Shown here piece by piece: positions 1 to 6,952 of a DNA stretch of 11,546 bases (position 1 is its first letter; each line of letters opens with the position of its first letter). Under the pieces are notes generated by a model. The model did no database searches, was not told the DNA's origin, and was given only the letters and a program-made list of their open reading frames with translations. The DNA comes from Lentzea aerocolonigenes (GTDB lineage: Bacteria > Actinomycetota > Actinomycetes > Mycobacteriales > Pseudonocardiaceae), in assembly GCF_000955955.1 (NCBI RefSeq), contig NZ_JYJG01000437.1, positions 1-11,546 on the forward strand, in the 5' to 3' direction. The translations under genes and the position numbers were made by a program.

Positions 1-658
1 TGCCCTGCGCAACGACGTTTGTCTGCGTGGCTTCGGTATCGCGGCCGCTGAACGTGTTGGGTACGGGCCGCGGGATGAGTCCATCGCGATAGAGGCTCCA
101 GAGGTCGCGGGTCGCGAGGGCGTCGAACGTGCCGGGAAGGAACCCGCCGTGGCCGCCTTGAAGCGGCGTAAGGACGTTTCCGACGTAGAACGGCTCGTCC
201 TGCGGCACGCTTCCGTTCTCCTAGGCTTCGAAGAACGCCTCCGATAGGTAGAAGGCGTTCACGGCGTAAGACAACAGAGGCCAGCGACCTGTCGTGTGGA
301 CGAAGTCGCTGGTGACTCTGAGCAGCAGGAGACTGGCGTGCTCGCAAGTTCGGTCCTTGGCCGCGTCCTTGCGCCTTTACTCGAGGTCGGTCCAGTGCTG
401 CCGTCCGTCCAGTTCAACCGCAAACTTCGGCTGGCCGGTCTCGCCGTCGAACACGACGTGGTCGAGTTCAGCCGACAGAGCGAACCACCGCCCGCCCGGA
501 ATCTGTGTGTCCAAGGTGTCGATGTCGACCACGCTGGCCAAACGCATCTTCAGCATGAGCCTGTCGCCCGTGTCGGCTGAGATCTTCCGCAGAAGCTCGT
601 CCGCAGCCTCTTCGTACCTGTTGCTCAGCAGAGGCAGAAGCCTGCCGGTGTGCGCCAT
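1..658 (-). pseudogene. DUF2726/Vsr-like PD-(D/E)XK nuclease, interrupted by two in-frame stops; 3' end lies outside the window
   Basis: Read from ATG at 658, residues 1-93 match the DUF2726/DUF559-like restriction-endonuclease fold. There is an N-terminal helix (LSNRYEEAADELL), then LDHVVFD and FAVELDGRQH, giving candidate metal-site residues D66, E82 and D84 plus H88. Codon 94 is TAA (377-379), yet the same frame goes on with coding-like codons: RRKDAAKDRTCEHASLLLLR, typical of the family's next helix and strand. Codon 146 is TAG (221-223), and the frame again continues (ENGSVPQDEPFYVGN...) to the window edge. Both stops would arise from Gln codons by one C-to-T change (CAA, CAG), and 'EAQENGSVPQDEPF' reads naturally across the second. 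An alternative is a real stop at TAG and a new gene at GTG 206-208, which has AGGAG about 9 bases upstream. The start at 658 has no clear Shine-Dalgarno sequence. It lies 70 bases after the 540-residue gene and is probably the last member of that operon. Family assignment is from memory; the lesions are read directly. Confidence 0.7.
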
Positions 659-728
659 GCTCAGGTCGTACCACCAGCCCCTGACCGTTGAGATCAGGAT
701 GCGTTGGGAGCATTGAAAATGCTTATCA

Positions 729-2351
729 CTACGTGAACGCGTGCTGATCGATCCCGTGCAGATCCCAGGTCCTGGCGTGCTGTGCCAGGTCATCTGAAGC
801 TACCGAGCAGAACTCGGGCGCCAGGGCGAAGAAGAACTGGCCCGCCGGGGTGACAACCTGGAACATCCTGGCGTCCGTGCCGTGTTCGGGAGAAGGACCC
901 AGATCCTGCGTAGAGACCTGCGGGTGCCACAGAACGAAGGCAGGCATCGGAACCTCGACGCCGGCGACTGTGATCGTCTTGGGTTCCTCTCTGACAAAGC
1001 AGCTGTGCTCCTCTTGAGGTAGTTCTCCGCTCTGTTCAACTCGTGGGCCGAAGGACCGAACGAACTTGACGACGCTGCCCTCGTACAGCATCCGCGTCAC
1101 CCGCAGGAGAACACGCTCCGCGTCATTGGTGACTCCGGTGAACCGACCAAGGCGTCGACCGGTCAAGCACTCCACAACCTGGAGATCTTCGAGCACCTCG
1201 ACGGACGCGTGGGCACGCATGGACTGTTCATCGGTGAGATCGGGTGCGGTGAAGGTCAGGTGCGGCTCTTCGTCTCCCTCGCCGTAGAACTCCACCGTGG
1301 CGGCTTCGTCGATCAACAGAAGGAAGCGGTATCGAGCCAGATCTGCGCTATTGGTTTCGCTCCGCTCCGCCAACTCCATCGACACCGGTCCTGGCGCGTT
1401 GGGCACCGCGGGGAGCCGCAGGTGGCACACGACGCCGTCGGTGATCAGCACGTCGACACGACGCACCTCATCTCCGTTCGATGGCCGTGGAACGAAGGCG
1501 CCGTCGTACTCGGCCAGCGAGTTTCCGCCGCTGCCGCGGAACACCGCACGCAGCCGCCGTCTTGGATCCTGCCTGACAGCTTCGATTAGGGTGAACCTGG
1601 TCCATCGCCCGCCAGGTTCTTCGGAGTAGTCCTCGCCTGTCGGCTCGGTTCCGACTGGTGCCGTGTACAGCACTGCTTCCTCGACGAAATCCGAGCCAAC
1701 CACGACCTCTCGCTCCCACATCGTGTGGTCAAGCTCGACTACGCCAGCCTCACGCAGCTTTTCTACGTATCGCAACGTGCGGACCACGAGCTGAGCGACT
1801 CGGCAGTAGTAGCGCACGGCGGCCACATAGCGTGTCCGCATTGGACAATCCAGGGCAGCACGCCTTGTTTGATCTGGGTCCACGTGAACGAGGTCGATGT
1901 ACATCCACGCCTCGGCCAGCAGCACGTTGGACGCCGGTGTGACGTTCTGCGGATCCTCCGAGCGGGCCAACTGGGCGACACTGTAGGTGTCTCCGCTGGC
2001 GGCGGCGTTCCACGCGTTCTTCAGATCTGCGAGCTCATTCCGATGCTGTTGGGCAGCCGTATCCGGCGCCGCGTCCAACAAGCGCTTCAGTGCCTTCGTC
2101 ACCTTGGTGTGATAGATCGATTCCTGTCCCAGCAGGAGCGGGCGGACCCGCGCGGCCAGCGACTCGAACACCTCTTCGTCTGGGGGGAGCCGGTGGGTGA
2201 GACGGGTGGTTCCGTCCACGAGCAGGTTCATCTCGAATCGATCTTCGGCGTGACTCGCGAGAACGACAGGGTCCCTGACGAGCGAGTGGGCTTCGATCCG
2301 ACGCGCGCGGACGACGAAGCCTTCGATGACTTCCTGGCGGCTTGGCGGCAC
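729..2351 (-). CDS. Hypothetical protein, 540 aa, partner of the PIN-like gene
   Basis: I do not recognise a named family. The GTG start at 2349-2351 is preceded by GAAGGA with a 7-base spacer inside the 18-base gap after the PIN-like gene, so the two are likely co-transcribed and translationally linked. The frame ends at TAG 729-731. Codon use is strongly GC3-biased over the whole length, which supports a real gene. There is no signal peptide or membrane segment. Residues 54-92 hold a helical, conserved-looking block (RLPPDEEVFESLAARVRP, then KVTKALKRLL). A pattern like this recurs, as I remember it, near the N-terminus of several actinobacterial hypothetical proteins. Residues 150-220 look helical and the C-terminal half looks beta-rich and acidic. 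No nuclease, ATPase or helix-turn-helix motif is visible. By context it could be a sensor, scaffold or antitoxin-like partner of the upstream PIN-like nuclease, but that is only inference. Confidence 0.85.
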   Translation of the reverse strand: MPPSRQEVIEGFVVRARRIEAHSLVRDPVVLASHAEDRFEMNLLVDGTTRLTHRLPPDEEVFESLAARVRPLLLGQESIYHTKVTKALKRLLDAAPDTAAQQHRNELADLKNAWNAAASGDTYSVAQLARSEDPQNVTPASNVLLAEAWMYIDLVHVDPDQTRRAALDCPMRTRYVAAVRYYCRVAQLVVRTLRYVEKLREAGVVELDHTMWEREVVVGSDFVEEAVLYTAPVGTEPTGEDYSEEPGGRWTRFTLIEAVRQDPRRRLRAVFRGSGGNSLAEYDGAFVPRPSNGDEVRRVDVLITDGVVCHLRLPAVPNAPGPVSMELAERSETNSADLARYRFLLLIDEAATVEFYGEGDEEPHLTFTAPDLTDEQSMRAHASVEVLEDLQVVECLTGRRLGRFTGVTNDAERVLLRVTRMLYEGSVVKFVRSFGPRVEQSGELPQEEHSCFVREEPKTITVAGVEVPMPAFVLWHPQVSTQDLGPSPEHGTDARMFQVVTPAGQFFFALAPEFCSVASDDLAQHARTWDLHGIDQHAFT

Positions 2352-2369
2352 CTGACCGTCCTTCGAGGT

Positions 2370-3521
2370 TCAGGAACTCGTGTGAACAAGCGGATGCGGC
2401 ACGACCAGGTCCGGTGCGATGCGTATCGGCAGCTGATCCAGCCAGTCCACGAGCTCTTCAACGTGGCGAGGCACGAACGTGCCTAGGACGCGAAGCTCCG
2501 GTGAGTCGAGCAGGGCGCTTCGCATCTCCTTGTCGGTGAACACGGCCTCGCAATAGGCGTATGCGACAGAGACGGCGTCGATGTCGGTAACGTGGTTCGA
2601 CTTCCACACGTGCGCGGGGTTCTTGTGAAACCGAGTCTTCATGCTGATGGCCACCTGGGCATGCGGCATTGCTGCCACAAGCGCGCGCATTTGATCATTG
2701 GTGGGATCGAACGCTGGCTGCCCGGAGATGAGCCGCTCGACTTGAACGCGGGTGAACATGCCGAGCCACTCGTGGACGAACTCGCGACCCGCGACGAGGT
2801 CCCGAAGGCGCCCTCGTCGCAGTTTTGGTTTCTCGGCAAGGAAGCGGCCCGTTTCTCGCTCGAAGTCGACGCGACTCTCGTGACTCGCCAGTGCAACTTC
2901 GGGGCGATATCCGTGTTGGCTGCGAAGAACCTCGATCTCGTCGTCGGCTGGACCACGCAGCGCGCTGTGCTCGAGTTTGTAATTGAGCTCAGCCATCGTG
3001 TGATCGAACTCCGCCGCGCCAGCGGCACGACGAATGTCTTCGGTCTTGTCGTTGCTGTGCTCGTCCACGATCTTCAAGCCGCCGATCATGCCGAACGCGT
3101 GCCCGATGGTCGACCGGATGAGCGGGTGGCCGAGTTCATCGGGCAGCGGCTCACCGGTGATTGCGGCGATCCCGGCGATGAACTCGAGGTGCCCCAAGGT
3201 TGGGCGGTCCAGCATGTACTGATACCCAGTGAGCAGCTCGAGAACGTCCGACAAGGCGCCTCGTTGCTTTGGGTCGGCGATCTTGGAGATCTCCCAGACA
3301 TGGGATTCGCTCAGCGGGAAGACCGCACGACGTTCGGTCGCCGCGCGGCGAGCTGATTCGAACAGACGCCTGTACGCAGGGGCTGCCTTCGGATGGCCGG
3401 TTCGCACTCTGGCCATCGCGACGATGTGATTCAGGTCGAGGTACACCAGTGGAATTCTTGGGCGCATCACCTGCGCCCAGATCAGCTCGTCGGCCATGGG
3501 TGCCTTCAGTTGGCTCGCCAA
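2370..3521 (-). CDS. PIN-like domain nuclease, 383 aa from the TTG start
   Basis: The N-terminus (residues 24-34, IPLVYLDLNHI) matches the first strand and first acidic residue (D29) of PIN-like RNases of the 'YLDxNxW' type. 'FPLSESHVWE' follows, as expected for the second acidic position. The C-terminal segment DIDAVSVAYAYCEAVFTDKEM (residues 313-333, FTDK with D330) is the typical closing PIN strand. Such proteins cleave RNA with a metal ion, although targets for this subgroup are unknown to me. I chose TTG 3519-3521 because GGAAGGAG lies 7 bases upstream; ATG 3495-3497 (375 aa) is an alternative. The frame stays open further upstream, to GTG 3690-3692 or TTG 3714-3716, and would add a hydrophobic helix and a basic linker. 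The linker is rich in AGA/AGG codons unlike the rest of the gene, so I left it out. The gene heads the leftward operon. Confidence 0.85.
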   Translation of the reverse strand: MASQLKAPMADELIWAQVMRPRIPLVYLDLNHIVAMARVRTGHPKAAPAYRRLFESARRAATERRAVFPLSESHVWEISKIADPKQRGALSDVLELLTGYQYMLDRPTLGHLEFIAGIAAITGEPLPDELGHPLIRSTIGHAFGMIGGLKIVDEHSNDKTEDIRRAAGAAEFDHTMAELNYKLEHSALRGPADDEIEVLRSQHGYRPEVALASHESRVDFERETGRFLAEKPKLRRGRLRDLVAGREFVHEWLGMFTRVQVERLISGQPAFDPTNDQMRALVAAMPHAQVAISMKTRFHKNPAHVWKSNHVTDIDAVSVAYAYCEAVFTDKEMRSALLDSPELRVLGTFVPRHVEELVDWLDQLPIRIAPDLVVPHPLVHTSS

Positions 3522-3535
3522 CGCACCTCTCCTTC
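3513..3535 (-). promoter_or_regulatory. Ribosome binding site that decides the TTG start of the PIN-like gene
   Basis: On the minus strand GGAAGGAGAGG precedes TTG 3519-3521 at a standard spacing. No comparable site stands before ATG 3495-3497 or before the upstream in-frame GTG and TTG codons, except a weaker GAGG 8 bases before GTG 3690-3692. Confidence 0.5.
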
Positions 3536-3908
3536 CTGTCCTCCGAGATTCAGGGACAGTACCTCTGGACGTGCCTTGGTGGCGCCTCATTTCTCTGCAA
3601 GACAACCGGCTGCCAGGCTTGGGGAGTGCTTTCTTGATCGCGAACCAGGCCGAAGCTGTTACCAGGACGAGCAGTAGAAGGCCGACTGCCACTAGAAAAT
3701 CCTCGACGGCCTTCAAACAAGGGGCAGGGCCCGGTGTCGAAGAGGATCAACATCCTGCTCGAAGCGTAGCCACGAGAGCCACTCGTTGGTGTTTGAGTAC
3801 TCTCCTGCGTTCGTGTCGTGGCTTTGATCGGTCAGATGCTGTGCTATCGACAACTCTTGCGGGCGACAAGTACCCAAGAGCGACAAGCACAACCGGAGCC
3901 AAGCAGAC
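3522..3908. other. Divergent intergenic region (387 bases) with a possible hydrophobic reading frame
   Basis: This separates the leftward PIN-like operon from the rightward GT25/GH16 gene, so it should carry promoters for both. I cannot point to a confident -10/-35 pair. On the minus strand, 3522-3716 is open and in frame with the PIN-like gene. It encodes a strongly hydrophobic stretch (AVGLLLLVLVTASAWFAI) followed by a basic, Arg-rich linker. Near the right end the hexamer CGACAA occurs three times on the plus strand at 3848, 3864 and 3881, spaced 16-17 bases. Confidence 0.5.
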
Positions 3909-6011
3909 GTGAACACGCTGACGATTGAGGAGTTCGAGCGGCGCTTTGCCCATCGCGTTCGGATGAGGGCACGTGTACTCGATCCTCGCCGACGGGTCGC
4001 CGTGTTCTCCGATCGAGGGGAAGCGGACGCTCTCGGACGCATCTATGTGATCAACCTCGACCGGATGCCAGCCCGGTGGCGAAGGGTTCAACGCGAGCTG
4101 GACCGATTTCGTGGCCGGCACGGCGAGCGGTTGGCGGTGCTGGCACGCAGGATCTCGGCCGTTGACGCGCGCTTCATGAACGCTGACCCCGATCCATCGG
4201 TCCTTCGCCCCAGCTACACCCTGGCCGACCAGCTTGCCGTTGAGCCGAATCCGTTGTTGAGGATCGATGACGCTGCCCGATCGCATGAGATCTTCATGAC
4301 CGCGCAAGAGATCGCAGTGGCGCTGTCGCACATCGAGGCTTGGCGTCGCGTGGCCGCTGGCGAAGACCGGGCAGCGCTGATCCTGGAGGACGACGTTGTC
4401 ATGCTTTCGGGCTTTGCTCGTCGGCTCGAAGCGACGTGGATTGCGCTCGAGAGCTTCGACCTGCTCTATCTGGCCTTCAAGGACGTAAGCGCGGACAAGC
4501 CCAGGCCGGGCAGCGGACCGGTCCGCAGGCAGAAACCTGGTGTATGGGAGGCCGCCGCCTACGTTCTCACCAAGACCGGGGCACAGAGACTGCTTGATCG
4601 GTTGCCCGCTTTCGGTCCCATCGATCTATGGCTCAACCTGCAGTTCCACGCGATCAAGGCGTTCACCGCTGGACGACAGCTGGTCGAGCAGAGAATCGAC
4701 GAACCGTCGACCAACTCGTACTCCGTCCTCCCGGTGCTGTCACAGGTCGGCGTCATCACCAAAGAGAAGGCGCTGCTGCCCTCCTCGCCGAAGCTGCGCG
4801 GTCCAGTGATCGGGCTAGGAAGGGGTGGCCCTGGCACGACCTCCCTTGCCAAGGCACTCTCGATGATCGGCTACACGTGCCTGAGCGACCTCGACCTGAT
4901 GCCCGCGAGCGAACTCGGCAAGCTGCGTAGCGGCAACCGCGATCGGTTGTTCAACGCCTACATCAACATCGGTTCGTTGGACGACGACGCGCTTCTCCGT
5001 GAGATCGCAGCGGTAAATCCGCACGCTCTGATCATCGTGACATCGTCAAGCTCGCTGCCCCTTGGACCTCCCGCCGATCGAGTCCTACATCTGACCCCGG
5101 CCGTTGTGGACAAGTGGAAGACCCTCAGCGACTTCCTCAAGATCGAGTACCCGCCCTTCTCCTACCCCGAGATGGAGGACGTTGGCCAGAGGGTTGCCGT
5201 GCGCGGATGCTCCGTAGGCGCCGGGTGGCCAGCGGTCGATCTCAAGTTCGACGCATCACCTTGGATCGTCTTGCGAGAAAAAGACATGTGGCACGGAGTC
5301 TCAACCGAGTGCGATGAGCCATCGCGCACAGTTCCGGTTCCGGCCAAGTGGTCCGCAGGTGATCCGCTCGACGACGGTGAGACCTGGAAGCTTCGAAATG
5401 ACACCTTTCCCAGCAACCTCGTGCTCTTCTCCCCACGCAACATCAAGGCCGGAAACGATGGGTTCGCTCTGTGGGTGCGACGTGAGAAGACGCCGGTTCG
5501 TGAGTTCACGGGAGCAGCTGTCGCCAGCCGGGCGAGTCACCTGTACGGCTCGTTCGCAGCCGAGATGCGGCCAGCGAGAGGCTCCGGGCTCGTAACCGGG
5601 TTGTTCCTCCACCGCAACGGACCCCGCCAGGAGATCGACATCGAGTTCCTCGGTCGAGACACGACGAAGCTGCTCGTCAACGTTTACTACAATCCGGGCC
5701 CGGACGGAACCAAGCTTGAGTACGGCTATCGAGGAACGCCGACAATGATCAGCCTGGGCTTCGACGCCGCTGCGGAATTCCACACCTACGAGATCGACTG
5801 GCGACCAGACCGCATCGCCTGGAAAGTCGACGGGATAACGGTTTACGAGCGCAACGAGTGGAACCCGACCCCGATCCCCGATCGGCCTCTCGAGTTCAAC
5901 CTCAACCTCTGGTATCCCCGCTCGGCGGAGTTTGCCGGACGGCTCGACACCGCTGCTATGCCAGCGTGCGCAGAGGTTCGCTCGATCGTGCTCACACCCT
6001 CTGGTGCCTGA
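3909..6011 (+). CDS. Three-domain fusion: GT25 glycosyltransferase / sulfotransferase-like P-loop domain / GH16 glycoside hydrolase, 700 aa
   Basis: Residues 44-270 are a family-25 glycosyltransferase: RIYVINLDRMPAR (44-56) is the first strand, ISAVDARF follows, EIAVALSHIEAWR (134-146) is the family signature helix, ILEDDVVM (158-165) is the metal/sugar-nucleotide acidic cluster, and AAYVLTKTGAQRLL (217-229) and PIDLWLN (237-243) follow. Residues 298-430 resemble a sulfotransferase: GLGRGGPGTTSLAKAL (302-317) stands where the PAPS 5'-phosphosulfate loop is expected, and DKWKTLSDFLKIEYPPFSYP (401-420) resembles the family's late helix. Residues 440-695 are GH16 (laminarinase/transglycosylase clan), with the catalytic EIDIEF motif intact (E575, D577, E579). 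There is no signal peptide or membrane helix, so all three domains should be cytoplasmic unless anchored otherwise. The GTG start has only a weak CGGAG 10 bases upstream; ATG 3963 is possible and would keep all domains. The glycan substrate is unknown. A role in making and trimming or transferring a surface glycan is inference. Confidence 0.9.
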   Translation: MNTLTIEEFERRFAHRVRMRARVLDPRRRVAVFSDRGEADALGRIYVINLDRMPARWRRVQRELDRFRGRHGERLAVLARRISAVDARFMNADPDPSVLRPSYTLADQLAVEPNPLLRIDDAARSHEIFMTAQEIAVALSHIEAWRRVAAGEDRAALILEDDVVMLSGFARRLEATWIALESFDLLYLAFKDVSADKPRPGSGPVRRQKPGVWEAAAYVLTKTGAQRLLDRLPAFGPIDLWLNLQFHAIKAFTAGRQLVEQRIDEPSTNSYSVLPVLSQVGVITKEKALLPSSPKLRGPVIGLGRGGPGTTSLAKALSMIGYTCLSDLDLMPASELGKLRSGNRDRLFNAYINIGSLDDDALLREIAAVNPHALIIVTSSSSLPLGPPADRVLHLTPAVVDKWKTLSDFLKIEYPPFSYPEMEDVGQRVAVRGCSVGAGWPAVDLKFDASPWIVLREKDMWHGVSTECDEPSRTVPVPAKWSAGDPLDDGETWKLRNDTFPSNLVLFSPRNIKAGNDGFALWVRREKTPVREFTGAAVASRASHLYGSFAAEMRPARGSGLVTGLFLHRNGPRQEIDIEFLGRDTTKLLVNVYYNPGPDGTKLEYGYRGTPTMISLGFDAAAEFHTYEIDWRPDRIAWKVDGITVYERNEWNPTPIPDRPLEFNLNLWYPRSAEFAGRLDTAAMPACAEVRSIVLTPSGA

Positions 6012-6182
6012 TCCGCAGCGCCGGTTCTTCAACGTACCGTTGCCCCTCCGGCGTAGTTTATCCCGTATAGAGCGGGCCTTGCGCACGAGCGGTAGTGTCA
6101 CCGCACTCGTCGGAGGCAATCCTTCCATCGACCTCTGTTCTCTCAACAGACATGACTTTTCCCTAGCTACCGGAGGAGCATC
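6012..6182. other. Intergenic region between the GT25/GH16 gene and the AbiV gene
   Basis: There are 171 bases without coding bias. CGCCGG (6019-6024) and CCGGCG (6048-6053) form an inverted repeat around a smaller AACG/CGTT hairpin and may be a weak terminator. A second imperfect hairpin, CGAGCGGT...ACCGcaCTCG, spans 6086-6109 with a 2-base bulge. A TATAGA (6066-6071) could be a -10 for the AbiV gene, but TTGCCC at 6040-6045 sits 20 bases away, which is long. None of these is firm. Confidence 0.35.
6172..6178 (+). promoter_or_regulatory. Strong Shine-Dalgarno of the AbiV gene
   Basis: GGAGGAG ends 4 bases before GTG 6183 (6 bases counted from GGAGG). It fixes the start of the AbiV-family gene. 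Confidence 0.75.
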
Positions 6183-6884
6183 GTGCCTCAGCCCGCGGCC
6201 ACCCTGACACGGCGACAGCTCGTCGAGCTGGCCGGGGCCGCACTCACGAACTCGGGCTTGCTGCTTGATGACGCGCAACTGCTCCTCACCGCTGGGAGAT
6301 GGCCGCGGGCATACGGCTTGGCGGTCTTGGCTGCCGAGGAGTTTGGCAAGTTTATGCTCTGCGCTACGGCGACACTCACCCTCGACGTCGCTGACGCCGC
6401 CTCGTGGAGCGACTTCTGGAAGAAGTTTCGCAGCCATCAAAAGAAGTTCGTGCTGTGGTTCGGCCAGTATGTAGACCAGCAGGACTGGGGTCCTGTTGGT
6501 TTAGCAGGAGATGAAGAGTGGCTGCGAGCGTGGGACTCCAGGCCTCATGAAGCTCGCCTGCACGACCTGGGCAAGCAATCCGGCTTGTACGTGAACTTCG
6601 ACGCCGGCAGCGTGCACGCCCCTGACGAAGTCGTCGCCGAGGAGACCGCGGCGAAGATGTTCGCCATGGTCGCGTCCGTCATTGGGCCGTGGATGCAGGA
6701 AGCGGAGATGTATCTGGCGCAGCTGCTCAATCCCGATCCGAGAATCGCGGCGATGATCGCCGAGATGCGTGCCTTGGGTGAGGTCCTGCCCGACGAACGC
6801 TCAACGGAGGCCCTCGATGCCTTCATGCAGAAGTATCTGCTCGGTAGTCACACGACGAACACGCGCTTTGAAGACGGCGACTGA
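6183..6884 (+). CDS. AbiV-family (HEPN) abortive infection protein, 233 aa
   Basis: The protein follows the AbiV layout. It opens with a helical stretch (AALTNSGLLLDDAQLLLTAG, 19-38), then WPRAYGLAVLAAEEFGKFML (40-59) with the hallmark A-EE-x-GK, then WSDFWKKFRSHQKKF (75-89). Further on, GKQSGLYVNFD (130-140) corresponds to the family's late 'lYvd' block. AbiV was described in lactococci as an abortive-infection protein that binds a phage protein (SaV) and blocks translation of phage messages. HEPN domains are often RNases, but I do not see a clean RxxxxH in the usual place. RSHQKK (83-88) is the nearest basic/His cluster. The length fits the family. The gene is 171 bases after the upstream gene and has its own strong ribosome binding site, so it is probably an independent unit. 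A defence role is inferred from the family. Confidence 0.85.
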   Translation: MPQPAATLTRRQLVELAGAALTNSGLLLDDAQLLLTAGRWPRAYGLAVLAAEEFGKFMLCATATLTLDVADAASWSDFWKKFRSHQKKFVLWFGQYVDQQDWGPVGLAGDEEWLRAWDSRPHEARLHDLGKQSGLYVNFDAGSVHAPDEVVAEETAAKMFAMVASVIGPWMQEAEMYLAQLLNPDPRIAAMIAEMRALGEVLPDERSTEALDAFMQKYLLGSHTTNTRFEDGD

Positions 6885-6952
6885 CGAACCTGCCGAGAGC
6901 CCTGACGACTCAGAGCCACTGCGATGCTGCAGCGGAAGGTGTTCGCGTCGGG

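Noticed and set aside
221..379. Stop-codon recoding or readthrough in the nuclease gene
   Set aside because: The neighbouring 540-aa gene ends normally with TAG and no recoding signal is visible; point mutation is simpler.
1725..2486. Long plus-strand open frame opposite the 540-aa gene
   Set aside because: It mirrors the GC-biased codons of the minus-strand gene, shows no motif and has no ribosome binding site.
2592..3356. 254-codon plus-strand open frame opposite the PIN-like gene
   Set aside because: It is antisense to a frame with clear PIN motifs; its composition follows from that gene.
5301..6440. 379-codon minus-strand open frame opposite the GH16 domain and AbiV start
   Set aside because: It crosses two genes with recognised motifs and an intergenic region, and has no domain of its own.
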